Source of the DNA: Rhodocollybia butyracea
Lineage: Eukaryota; Basidiomycota; Agaricomycetes; Agaricales; Omphalotaceae
Assembly: GCA_015501585.1 (NCBI GenBank)
Contig: JADNRY010000029.1
Span: 186,001 to 250,000 of the forward strand
Reading direction: 5' to 3'
DNA: 64,000 nt
Part shown: piece by piece, positions 46,411 to 57,354 of the stretch
Layout: each line of letters starts with the position of its first letter
Numbering within the stretch: position 1 is the stretch's first letter
Made by a program: the position numbers and the translations under genes
The notes under the pieces: generated by a model
Told to the model about the DNA's origin: nothing
What the model saw: only the letters and a program-made list of their open reading frames with translations
Databases searched by the model: none

Positions 46411-49106
46411 ATGGAAAAAATCATCAATATTCTCGCTGCCTTGGACGCTGGAAAGCTTCCCACTCATGACCAAGTGAACCAATTCCTCGAATGGTTCAAG
46501 ACGGACCTCATATCCGACGGCGGGCTTAGTACTCAAGGCCAAACTCTCGCAGATCGCACACGCGATGTGGTTACTGCGTACCAGATTTTGAGTCAACACA
46601 AAAACAGTGAGTTTAGACCTACGATTTTTAACGACCGGTTGGTTTTAACGTTTATAGACGACAATTTGTTGCAGGAAGCTCTTTGGCACCTCTCCCAAGC
46701 AGAACTTTCTGACGTTTCTGTGAACGCTGACATCGACGTCGACACAGATGAAGCTTCCAAAGACCTCAGAGACGTACGAGAGTCAATTCGCACTATCTTT
46801 TCCATCGTATGGTCGGGCTTGTCGTCCGAGAGCTCCTCTCTCTTCCAAGACTTTTCTTCCTTCACTCGTCTCTCACTAGCTGATGCTGCAGAAGTTGTTG
46901 AAAAGCAAGCTTCTCGTGCAAAGGAAAGTTTGAGAGAAGTCGACGATCAGGTACAGAAGGGACAGAGAGATACGCTTGGGCGAGATAAGGAGAGACTCAA
47001 GGAGGAACAGGACACCAAGGTTGCCTTCGAACATGGTATGGACACAGTGAAGAACGCGGGCAGTTCTGTGATCGGTGCTGGACAAGAATCTGCTGCCAAA
47101 GCATCCGAGCTTTCAGACCGTACCTCTGACAGACTCCAACAATCTTTCTACTCTGTGGGTCTTCTAATTTTTGCAATACACAATGTTGTACTAACACTAA
47201 ATCTACACAGATGTGTGAGCGTGCGCAGAACGACGAGGAGTATCACAAATCCCTTGATACGCTGTTCTCTACCTTGCAAAAGTGGATTATGCATGGTTTC
47301 AACGCGACGACCGATGCAGCGTCTTCACTCGATTCCCTGATCGATGATCCCTCTCCCGAGAAACACATTTCCAAAGCGTTGAAAGCTTTCGAAACCCTCT
47401 TTTCTCGGTTTGCTCATACCGACTCTCTCTCCAATTTAGTCTCTACCATACGTAAATGCGCTATCGACATTCGGGATGACCAGGATTTGCGTGCGTGGTT
47501 TGATGACTTTTTCACCCATCTCCACCGTGATCTCGACGAAGCTGGGTATCTCCGCTCCGATGAAGCCAAGCGTACTCGCAAAGATCTCCGAAACAGGTGG
47601 AAGGAGATGCTCGACCAGGATTCTGACTTTGGCCGGTCATGGAAGAAGGACGTGGATGCGATGAAGGCCGAAATCAGGAAGATCCAGGATGGATTGAGGA
47701 GCGATGAAGATTTGAATAGGTTGAGAGATGTTCACTTGAAGCTCGGAGAGGCCATTGAGCACGGTCTCATCAACGCTGGCGACCAAGCACAAACCGGAAT
47801 GCAGGCAGTCATGGAGCAGTTGACGTGGTTCTGGCAGGATTTGTTCAAAGTCTACCTTCCCCGTGCTCTCACTATGATGAAAGATGTCCCGATTCCTAGA
47901 ACGGAATTCAAGGACGCTGATTCTGAACTCGTTCTCGACAACTTGGATGTTTCGTCGTTCAATTTGCTGCCATCTCACATGTACATTCGGAACATTACAG
48001 ATATCGACATTGTCGCCCCAGCCTCTGCCCCCGATGCCCCAGTTCAGCCCGAGACGAAGACGCAGTTGGGCACACTCACTCAAATTCACATTCAGGCGAT
48101 TCAATTTGCTGTGTCGGACGTTTCGTTCTACTTCAAAGACAAGTCTGCGTCTATCGGCCCTTCGGAGTACACCGGGCGTCTCTCGTTTACCCTCACGCCA
48201 AAGGGAATCGACGTGGATTTGAAGCTACGACTCATTCCCGCCTCCGCTACTACGACGCTTGCCCCCGTTACGAGTTCCGCGTCGACTACATCCAAGGTCG
48301 CGCCAGGATCTTCACTTACTAATAAACCTGTTCCTATGCCGCTCACTGCCTCGAGAACTGTCTCGCAGAGGTCCTTGTACCGCGCTTTCCATGTCATTGA
48401 ACGTCTTGACGTTCGCATCACTGACGATTTTGAGATTGATATCTCAGAGTCCAACCACGCTATCATGGTGGCGATGTTCAAACCGATAATGACCCTCCGA
48501 CTCAAATCGGCACTGGAAGGCTTCGTGGCGGAGCAGTTGCGCACTACCCTAGAGTGGCTTGATAGGGTTGCCTATGATGTTTCAGAGCGGGCGGAGATTT
48601 TCAAGGACACTGGTCTGGGAAGCGGCGCTGCTATGGGGGCGGCTATTTGGTCTGAGATCGGGAGGATGAGGAGGACGGGTTTGGGATTGCGCAGCAGTAA
48701 AGGCTACACTGACTGGCAAGCCACTGGAACTGGGCTCGTTGGTGAAGAGAGGAAAGTCGATCCTGAGACCGGGGAAGACAAGGCGGGAGAGCTCCAGTTC
48801 GGCATGGGTGCTGAACCTCAGATTCTCAGCGGTGATAAGAGAGGACCCGCTGGAAACGCTTCGGAAAGCTTGTCCAAGCGGTTGAAGAGTGCCACTGGCC
48901 AAGCCCTGGATGATACAGGTATCGACGTTGATGCCGATGCATTGCCAACCCCAATGGACTCACAGCAAGTTGTCGATCAGGCGAAGCAGACTTTCGAGGA
49001 GGCAAAGAAACAGGCTAAAAGTTTCAGGGATACCGTGATATTCAAGACTGATGTTGAGAAAAAACGAGATGGTTGGCAGAGTCCCGCATTTGATTTGAAG
49101 GCGTAA
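46411..49106 (+). CDS. HAM1-like lipid-binding-type protein
   Basis: It resembles the fungal HAM1-like family (N-terminal helical domain plus a C-terminal domain related to BPI/LBP lipid-binding folds). In known members the role is poorly defined; membrane or lipid association is family-level inference. Three exons give about 860 aa. The first ends at 'ILSQHKN'; the intron (about 46609-46659, 51 nt) is a multiple of three without stop. The second intron is at about 47156-47211. Recognisable segments: 'LPTHDQVNQFLEWF', 'ALWHLSQAELSDV', a long amphipathic helical region rich in Glu/Lys/Gln, 'WFDDFFTHLHRDLDEAGY', 'DLFKVYLPRALTMMKDVPIPRTE', 'LPSHMYIRNITDI' and 'RLSFTLTPKGIDVDLKLRL'. The C-terminal tail is acidic and Gln/Lys-rich. 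Confidence 0.8.
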
Positions 49107-49199
49107 TGCTCTGTACTTTGTATGATATCTCTCTGTAACTTCGTACCACTTCCTATTATTAAATTCAATCAATAAACCTCGCTTCTTCTTTGATACCGA

Positions 49200-49220
49200 C
49201 TATCTATCTATCTATCTATC
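49200..49220. repeat. (CTAT)n microsatellite
   Basis: Five TATC units lie in tandem just downstream of the HAM1-like gene. Confidence 0.95.
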
Positions 49221-49358
49221 CGATGTGGAAATTATAACATCTGGACAACCAACCAAATGTCCATCATGCAATTATAACGGCTTATTCGGATTTATGATAA
49301 ATGATGAAATCACATGCAACATGTAGCCTCTGTGTAAGCCTTCGACCGTGCATTCGAG

Positions 49359-52312
49359 GTGGCTGTAAGTGTATGGCTGTTTTCTCCAAACTACAACCCA
49401 GTCTCTGGCAGATCATCTTTGTTCTCCTTATTCTCCGCTCTAGATTGGTCACTTTGCCCAAGGAAACCCTTGAAAGGTCATTGTTTGAATGTTGTATCTT
49501 TGTTGAAACTTCTAATGCAATATAGACTTCGAGATGTTACTGCCGGCAAAAGGTTGTCTGCTGCGGAACTTACATCGATACTACAGCAGATATACGTGAA
49601 GGAGGGCGATGGCTCGAAGACTTTGTTGGTCACCTACCGCAACAGATTGGCTAAAGTAAGCATTATTCATTCACTCACGACTACTGATCAACATTTCCCA
49701 AATATAGTTGCCAATACGTGATATACCTGAAGATGTGCTAGCATCGAATGCGAAACACTTTCCTCTTCGTTCTTCAACCTCCAAAAAGACCAAGGCTCTC
49801 CTCGATCCCACGTTCATCCACGCCCTTCGTTCTCTTCTGTTCCGCATCGCAATACCCTCATGGAAATCCGAAGAAGCCCTCATTATTGCTGTTCACTCCT
49901 GCTTCCTTGTTGCTCGCACAGTACTAAGCATCGTCGTTGCACGATTAGATGGTATCATTGTCAGAGATCTAGTGAGTTCGATGTCGGGCTTTATATTCAC
50001 GTGTTAATCTAATATCGCAGGTTAGAGCGGACGCACGCGGTTTTCTGCGAGGGCTAGCATTCTGGTTCGCATTGGCCGTTCCATCAACATACACGAACGT
50101 GATGGTAAACTGGAGCTTTATTCTTATTCATCGGCATAGTTAATAGTCCTTAGATCAAGCACTTGCAATCTACCCTCGCCCTGCGGTTACGCACGCGTTT
50201 AACTCGATACATTCATGATCTCTATCTCTCAAAGTATCCGAATCTCAGGTATTACCGACTTGGACTTGGGTCTGTTCCAAGCTCCGAGAGAGAAAAGTCG
50301 GATGGAGAAACAAACAATTCTACGACCATCGAGGGAGTCGATCAGTACATTACCGCGGATGTTGAGGCCTGGGCTGAGGGCGTCAGTGGTTTATAGTCAG
50401 TGGATTTTTCGACTACGGAATCTTTTTTTGAACTCTTTATAGTGGTAATATCATGAAACCCTCACTTGATTTATTCCTCTTCACAAGCCAACTCAGCCGT
50501 TCTCTTGGTGTAAGAGGGACGGTAATGCTTTTTGGAACGTACTATGTTACAGTAAGCATCTGCTTCTACATTCAACTTTGTTGAAAGCTCACCGTGTCGA
50601 TTAGGTCCGCATTCTCAAAGCAGCTACGCCGGCTTTTGGGAAGCTTGCAGCCATCGAAGCCAAACTCGAAGGTGATTATCGTACTGGAGTGGGTAGGCTT
50701 GGTAGAGAAGGAGAAGAGGTCGCGTAGGTTTCCTTTTTTGTGTGATGGTGAGGTCGCTAATTTCCAACAGGTTTTATGACGGAGGTGCACGGGAAAAGGA
50801 TATACTCACCAGAGCGTATATGGCCCTGATAAGGCATGTAAACTCCGTGTACAAGGTATGTAAAATGGTGTACGGCGTGCCGTTCATGAGCGCTCAATCT
50901 ATTCCAGATCCGAATTTTCCATGAGTGGACAGAGGACTATATCATAAAGTACCTCTGGAGTGCGGCTGGATATGGTCTCATAGCGATACCGCTCCTGTTT
51001 ACTCGTCGAGGGAACGCAAGCCCCGAGGCAGAGTCTGCAGATCCAAGACCAGCCGCTTCCAATACCGGAAATGAAGCAATTGCGGGTCGCACTGAAACGT
51101 ATATCTCCAATCGGCGACTGCTACTCTCCCTGGCTGATGCCGGTGGCAGACTAATGTATTCTTATAAGGACATTCTAGAGATAGCTGGGGTGACCGAGAG
51201 GTTGTACACACTTGTGTCCAGTTTATACGCGGTACAACCAGCCTCCACAACTTCCAGTTTTCCTGATAGTACTGCTGAAGTGTTCGGGGAAGAGATTATC
51301 GGACTGGAACATGTCGATGTCAGTGTTCCCGGTCATAATTCTTCCACCGAGGAACCTCATACATCTGCCATCTCTGACGATTACTCGAGCGACACATCTA
51401 TTCAAGCCCCCTCACAATCGGTTCTTGTACGAGACCTCACACTATGGCTACGAAGCGGTTCAGGCGAACATCTTATGATTACCGGGAGCAATGGTGTTGG
51501 CAAGACCGCCATCGCACGAGTATTAGCTGGACTTTGGGATCCGGCAAACGAAGATGGTAAGGTGGTGAGACCTCGATCTCTGATGGTTGTCCCGCAACGG
51601 GTGTACATGCCGGTCGGGACGCTTCTTGATCAGGTTATCTACCCGGACTCGTACGCTGATTTTCTGGAGAAGGGTATGAGTATTGAGCCACAGGACGGTG
51701 GGTCAAGTAATAGCATTCGAGGGATTTTGGAGAGCGCGTTTTTGGGATACCTTCCTGAGCGAGAAGGTGGTTGGAGTACGAGGAAGGAGTGGAGGGATGT
51801 GTTGAGTGGTGGTGAGAAACAGAGGATGGCTTTGGCCCGCGTATTCTATCATCGGTATGCACCTCTCTCGAACTTACCACTTTTTATTGATTTATTCTAT
51901 CCTAGGCCAAAATTTGCTATTCTCGATGAATGCACCAGTGCTGTATCTAGCGATGTCGAAGATCGGATGTACGAGCACGCCAAGTCATTGGGTATAACAC
52001 TCATCACGATTTCACTGAGGTAATTCCAATCAAACGACGAAAATTCTATTTACTGAATCTCATATATGCAGACCATCCCTCATGAAATACCACACTCAAG
52101 TCCTGAATCTAGCCGGAGATGGCAGTGGTCGATGGACCCTTGCTCATATTGGTCAAGACTCAGTGCTTACTCCTCTATCAGAAGAGGATGGGCAGCTGTG
52201 GCTTGGTTTCAATAAAGAAATTGCTACGCTTGAAAGAAAGCTGAAGGACGTTGGTGAATGGGAAAAGAGGCTAGGAGAGTTGGATGCGTTATTGAAGGTA
52301 CAGGAGTTATAG
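49359..52312 (+). CDS. Peroxisomal fatty-acyl ABC half-transporter (ABCD family)
   Basis: It belongs to the PXA1/PXA2 family, which forms heterodimers in the peroxisomal membrane and imports long-chain acyl-CoA for beta-oxidation. Exons read 'RLSAAELTSILQQIYVKEGD', 'IPSWKSEEALIIAVHSCFLV', 'GFLRGLAFWFALAVPSTYTN', 'HLQSTLALRLRTRLTRYIHD', 'GVDQYITADVEAW', 'SLDLFLFTSQLSRSLGVRG' and 'DYIIKYLWSAAGYGLIAIP' (membrane domain). Then the nucleotide-binding domain: Walker A 'GSNGVGKTA', signature 'LSGGEKQR', Walker B 'FAILDECTSA'. At the switch position the usual His of 'TISHRPS' is Leu ('TISLR' / 'PSLMKYH' across an intron). About nine introns. The 5' end is uncertain: the first in-frame codon I can place is GTG at 49359, and an upstream exon is probably missing from the model. 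Only one NBD is present, so it is a half-transporter. Confidence 0.88.
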
Positions 52313-52472
52313 ACTACTTCTGGTTTATAGATTTCGCAAACGACAACAGGCTCGTAGCGATATGATCCTATCATCATACGAGCACGTTTCTTCCGACACT
52401 TCCAACCTATGGTCTCGTTATGTACCTGTCATGAATTTGTTCATTATGCACGCAAATGAAACGACGGGTCGA

Positions 52473-53483
52473 CTAACCATAATCATAAAAGTAGGGACTC
52501 CACATGAAACCCCGACAGATGAAATACCCCTCTCCACTCTCCTGACGACTTGCTTTTGGCTTGGTATATGTCACATCTCGAAAATTCTTCTCAAGCACAT
52601 CCTTCCTGAAAGAATCCATCGTAGGATGAGCAAAATGCTTCAAGACCAATACTCCTCCCTTCGATCTGCCCACTTCATCCGCCGTCCTCAGATATTTCTG
52701 GGTAAATTGAAACACTGCTTGAGCAATGAAGAGGTTAGCTTGGGAGTCTCCGGCAGGAACACCAGTGAGGTTGGGTGCAATATCAGAGAGGACGACATCG
52801 ACTTTCGGGGGTTCTGGAGATAGGCGAATTTTTTGTGGGGCGGAAGAAGGAGAACCATCGATGAGCGAGCGAATCATGTTTTCCGTTGCAGGATGCAGAA
52901 AGTCTGCTTTAAGAGTAGACACTCCCGGAATTGGATCCATAGAGAGTCGATCCACGGCAATAATTTTGACCTTCGAAGATGAAGACTGTGAAGGATGCTC
53001 GGGTTCAGCATCAAAGTTTAGTGGGTCATAGAATTCTATGGGGAGTTTCGGTTTCGGTTTAACTATGCGCTTTCTCTGCCATTTTCTTCGAAAGTTTTGT
53101 GAATTTTCATCTTCCTTCTCTTCCTCGTCTTCGAAGCCTTGCGAAGCTTCGTTGTTCGAATCCTCGTCTATTGGAACAACCGAATCGCTAACCACTTGGC
53201 TGACAACTTGACTCCAGCCTCCTGGGGCTGCTCCCAAATCAACGACAACACGGACGTCATTTGTCAAAAAATCATATCTATCCTGCATTTCGAGCAGTTT
53301 GAAAGCTGAACGCGAACGAAAAGCGCCGATGGATAAAATTCCATCCTTGTTAAAGCCCAAAATACTGGATTTGGCACCTAAAGCGCGCTGTTTAACGAAC
53401 GGGTCTCGAGTTTGTCGCCTGAGCCATTCTGTAGAAGATTTTTTGGTCTTTGCGAAAGAAGGAAAAGATGGTCTAAAGGACAT
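52473..53483 (-). CDS. MRM2: Mitochondrial rRNA 2'-O-methyltransferase (FtsJ/RrmJ family)
   Basis: SAM-dependent enzyme that methylates a ribose in mitochondrial large-subunit rRNA. It is intronless, 336 aa from the ATG at 53483 (MSFRPSFPSF); the open frame upstream has no ATG. The catalytic K-D-K-E set is visible: Lys in 'FRSRSAFKLLE', Asp in 'VLSDIAPNLTG', Lys in 'GGVLVLKHF', Glu in 'GEGYFICRG'. The SAM loop is 'VVDLGAAPGGWSQ'. A roughly 75-residue acidic and then basic insertion (rich in Asp/Glu, then 'KRIVKPKPKLP') separates SAM loop and strand 2; it is absent in bacterial RrmJ. Mitochondrial location is inferred from the basic N-terminus and family. It is head-to-head with the monooxygenase gene, with about 277 bp between start codons. 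Confidence 0.88.
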   Translation of the reverse strand: MSFRPSFPSFAKTKKSSTEWLRRQTRDPFVKQRALGAKSSILGFNKDGILSIGAFRSRSAFKLLEMQDRYDFLTNDVRVVVDLGAAPGGWSQVVSQVVSDSVVPIDEDSNNEASQGFEDEEEKEDENSQNFRRKWQRKRIVKPKPKLPIEFYDPLNFDAEPEHPSQSSSSKVKIIAVDRLSMDPIPGVSTLKADFLHPATENMIRSLIDGSPSSAPQKIRLSPEPPKVDVVLSDIAPNLTGVPAGDSQANLFIAQAVFQFTQKYLRTADEVGRSKGGVLVLKHFAHPTMDSFRKDVLEKNFRDVTYTKPKASRQESGEGYFICRGFMWSPYFYDYG

Positions 53484-53760
53484 TAGACGCCCATGATGCA
53501 ACAGAGCGGTCACTTTGAAGGTTTCTCTCACATCTATCTTTGACTTGTACGACAAGTTACCGAGTACATGAACAGCGGCGATGTATCATTTCTGGCTGTA
53601 AGCGAAATTGGGTCAGAGCGAGAGATAGAAGCGCTCTGCGGAAACGGAACGGGTGTAGCGCGGAAGACGAAACGGAATATAAACAGGAGACATTCTTGTT
53701 TATCCTCACTCCAAAACATCCCAAGTATCTCGGAAAGCTAATCCACTTCCATCGACGACT
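53484..53760. promoter_or_regulatory. Divergent promoter of MRM2 and monooxygenase
   Basis: 277 bp between opposite start codons serve both genes. I see no distinct TATA box or repeated site. Confidence 0.4.
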
Positions 53761-55893
53761 ATGTCTAGCACAAGCGTACTAATTGTGCGTTCTCCGCCTG
53801 TTTCTTCCGAATACATTGACCATCGATACGCAGGCTGGAGCTGGTCCTACTGGTCTCATCCTTGCTCTGACTCTCTTGCGCAACGGAGTCTCGGTTCGAA
53901 TCATCGACAAGCAAGAAAAGTTTCAGATTGGAACCCGTGGATGCGGCATGCAGGTAAATCTACATATCGACGCCTCGAATGAATGCTGATGTCCTCTCAG
54001 CCCAGAACAATTGAAATGTATAAACTTCTGGGGATTCTACCGGACCTTCTTGAAGTCAAGGCAGACCCGGTGCCCGTGAAAAAATTTCCTTCGCCTCAAG
54101 GCACCGACCAGGGTAAAGACTTGCCAATGGTGGAACAAATTGAAGGGACCCCTTCTCGGCCCATTGTATGTTTTTCAATCGCATCTCGTATATCAATAGA
54201 AGCTCATGACTCCAACTTTAGAACACTGGCTTCATGGTCATGCAAGAACTTCAAGAACACGTTCTTCGCTCCCGTCTCTCAAAAGACTATGGATGTGAAG
54301 TTGAATTAAGCACTACCCTCACATCGTTTAAAGAACACGATGATCACATTATCGCTATCATTTCCAAACTAGATAACGGCAACCTGAAGGAAGAGACAGT
54401 CAGAGTCAATTGGCTCATCGGTGCTGACGGTGGTAGGAGTACCGTAAGGAAGCAGCTAGGCATCGAGTTCGTTGGGGAGTCGGTTGCAGAGTTCGGCATG
54501 GTTGTTGGGGACATTATTGCAGAAAATGGAGTTCTGGACCAAAAGGTTAGTAATTTCTGCTTGATGGTGGGACATGGTTTAATTTACATGGGTAGGTCTG
54601 GCGCATATGGGGCGACACTGCAGACAAGATGTGCGGTTCTTTTTGCACCTGCTACCAGTATGATTTAAAACCAATCTTCTTTTCTTTAGGCTATCGATAC
54701 GTCCATGCTGCGTGCCTGGAATAAATCGGTTCAACTTCTTCGTTGGTGGAGCTAATACAGACCTGGAAAAGACCGTAGCTAGCAGGGACAATGTCGTCGC
54801 TGCTATAAATGAAATCTCCGGAAGGGATGATCTCAAGTTTGGTGAGGTTATCACCATGAACGTTTGGAGGTCTGTATTTTGAAAGTTACAAGGTGACTCC
54901 TTCCATTGACAACTCATGTACTACAGACCAAATATCCGAATGGTCAAAAACTTTGGACGGGGAAGAGTCTATCTGGTTGGAGGTATGCATTTCTAGGAAT
55001 TCATTTTCGCCTCTGACACATATTTTAAGATGCATGTCATGTTCATAGTCCTACGGGAGGTCAGGTAGGTCTTGTACTTGCTCTAGTATCGCAAAAGCTA
55101 ACATCAGCTTTTACAGGGTATGAATTCTGGCGCTCAGGACGCTGTCAGTCGACTGCTACCATCTCATTTCGTTCTCTTCTCATGATTCTTCTAGGTCAAC
55201 CTCGGCTGGAAACTTTCTCTCGTCGAAAAAAAACTTTCCCCACTAAGTATCCTCGAGTCCTACACCGAAGAACGTGTACCCGTCATCGCCACCATGCTTG
55301 AAAAGACTACGGAACTCTTCAAAAAAACCTTCAAACCAGAAACACCTGAAAAAATGGCTGAGGGGTGGAAGCGCGGTTATGAGCTCCGCCACTTTGGTGT
55401 CAACTACCGCAAAAGCCCTATCGTGGTGGACGAACGATACCCAGAACAAGAGCTTGTCGATCCTTATCGATCTGGGGATGACGGAACTATACGTGCTGGC
55501 GATAGAGCTCCAGATGCTCCTCGGCTCCGTGTAGAGTCTTCTGGCACAACCACCATGCTCGATATTTTCAGAGCTTCTCATCACACCGCCCTTGTTTTCG
55601 CTGATCCCAGCCGCCACCCAGCTGAGAGTATCTTGGAGACGATTCACGTCCTTCCCAATTCGAAGGAAGTAGTGAAGACCGTCCTTGTTTTGCCTCAGTC
55701 TTCTCTTGCCACCAGATCTCCTGCTGCAGACGTCGTTCTCGTTGACACGGAAGGCTTTGCATACAAGCACTACGCGGTCGAGGAGGACAGTGCTACTCCA
55801 ACTGTTGTCATTGTTAGGCCTGATGGTTTCATTGGATGTGTGGTCAAAGGCGTTGACGGTGTCAAGAAATACTTTGAGACCATTCTTTTGTAG
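53761..55893 (+). CDS. FAD-dependent aromatic-type monooxygenase
   Basis: A flavoprotein monooxygenase of the phenol-hydroxylase/aromatic ring hydroxylase type that would use NAD(P)H and O2 to hydroxylate an organic substrate; the substrate is unknown. The first exon encodes only MSSTSVLI; splicing joins the FAD loop 'AGAGPTGLILALTLLRNG'. Further motifs: 'QPRTIEMYKLLGILPDL', the DG motif 'GADGGRSTVRKQLG', 'RIWGDTADKMLSIRP' across an intron, and the GD motif 'VYLVGDACHVHSPTGGQGMN' (usually GDAAH; here GDACH). About nine introns. The C-terminal 170 residues resemble the thioredoxin-like dimerisation domain of phenol hydroxylases ('GDRAPDAPRL', 'TPTVVIVRPDGFIGCVV'). Total about 560-570 aa. All core motifs are intact. 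Confidence 0.87.
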
Positions 55894-56013
55894 TGGAGAT
55901 GAACAAAATTTGTACATTATAATAGCATACTATCTGTGCGCCTTATATAGCATGTGCTCATAACGAAGTCGAGTATCGACCAATAGACTCAGGGCGACTT
56001 CAAGTTCAAAGAT

Positions 56014-56400
56014 TCAAAAAGGGTTTATCTTTGTAAGTACAGATCTAGAAAACAAAGTTCTTTCCTTCGATTGATAAGTAGGTTGAATGTTGTTGAAAGA
56101 TACGATAAGTGCACTTGGTGATTTAGATACTATCATACCGGTAGATAGTTCTATGCGCATCATGAGATCCTCCTTCGCGCGTAATAAACTGACCTCCAAA
56201 AAAGCGTTAGGGTAGTATGCACTGTACACATAGCTGCGATTTCCCTCAGCAAAGTCATTGAATTTCGCCGCGAAAATTTCGGCAGAGGTAAGAGTGACAG
56301 CCAAGGAAGGCGATACCACGGGCCCGGGGTTAGGAGCTGAAATGGTATTCATAGCTGACTCAAGCTGGAGGCGAGGAATTCCGGACTTGGCAAAGATCAT
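56014..56400 (-). CDS. Hypothetical protein, 3' exon
   Basis: A minus-strand coding-looking exon with 'FAKSGIPRLQLESAMNTISA' and 'NRSYVYSAYYPNAFLEVSLL'. One or more 5' exons probably lie between 56400 and about 56640, where 'DTVAWIALH' can be read after a GT-AG intron, but I could not fix the start. The stop is at 56014. I do not recognise the family. Confidence 0.4.
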   Translation of the reverse strand: MIFAKSGIPRLQLESAMNTISAPNPGPVVSPSLAVTLTSAEIFAAKFNDFAEGNRSYVYSAYYPNAFLEVSLLRAKEDLMMRIELSTGMIVSKSPSALIVSFNNIQPTYQSKERTLFSRSVLTKINPF

Positions 56401-56841
56401 TGGGTACATATAGACCATATGAACTGACTGTGCATGGGTTGAGTGTGATCAGACGGCGAACTCACCCATGTAGAGCGATCCAGGCGACAGTGTCCTAATC
56501 GATATGAGAATGCTGTCGAAAGACTAGTAACCAAGATTGTGGAACTGAGATCAATGGAGCAAAGGGATGAGAGTAGAGGGTTAACGTCCTTCTGGGGAAA
56601 TGTTATGCAAAACTCACGCCCTTTTATTCTATGATTTTCCAAAGTCTATCGCCCACAAATCATTACGTACGCGTCGCGCGATATTTCTCTCACTTATCCA
56701 AAGAAAAAAGACCGCTGTCTAGCCTTCTCCAGTTTCATAGTGACTCAGCTGGAATAAGCCAGTAAACAGCAAGCGCCCACACCCATCACCGTTTTCGTCT
56801 CAATTCAATCCTAAGGTTAGCTGTGTTCACTTTCAACAGAC

Positions 56842-57354
56842 ATGGGTTCTTGGCCTCACTTGTTGATGCAACAGATGTCTTTCGCGGATGAACCATTCTG
56901 TATCGGGTCCTTGTACCTCGCAGGTTTCGCCCAAGCAGTTGCGCCACATGTTGGTCTTATAATTCCGACCAGCGTTGATAAAGGAGTGCTCGTTCACATT
57001 CGCATTGACCGAAACATCTCTCCGAACTGGGCTCGCCAAGCCAGAACACAGAATTTATCAGGTGATATGTTCTTGACCAGTCTCCTCAAGATCGGAGACT
57101 GCGTCCCTGTTGATGCGCTGCGTAACGAAGCGGAACAGACAACTGTGCCAGATAATGGCGAGTTCGGTGAATGCAGTGTTTGGGTGATGAAGCTTGTGGA
57201 TCGTTTGAATGACAAAGGGCTGATTCATGTGGCCAACTTGGATGCTCTAAAGCAGGAGTTCGATGTTTTTGTTTCTGGTAATCGGCGTTATGCCAGGAGA
57301 GACCTATTTCCAAATATTGCTGTATCGTCTTTCTGTGGCGGACAGAAAGAATGA
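56842..57354 (+). CDS. Hypothetical protein, DUF6914-like
   Basis: An intronless frame of 170 aa from ATG 56842. Segments 'HVGLIIPTSVDKGVLVHIRID', 'LTSLLKIGDCVPVDAL' and 'FGECSVWVMKLVDRLNDKGLI' follow the order of a fungal family (tentatively DUF6914) in which a Cys-x-Thr/Ser-W-V block is followed by a helix. The 'EC-SVWV' Cys and the 'VLVHI' His could form part of a papain-like fold, but this is inference. No signal peptide. It stands alone. Confidence 0.5.
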   Translation: MGSWPHLLMQQMSFADEPFCIGSLYLAGFAQAVAPHVGLIIPTSVDKGVLVHIRIDRNISPNWARQARTQNLSGDMFLTSLLKIGDCVPVDALRNEAEQTTVPDNGEFGECSVWVMKLVDRLNDKGLIHVANLDALKQEFDVFVSGNRRYARRDLFPNIAVSSFCGGQKE

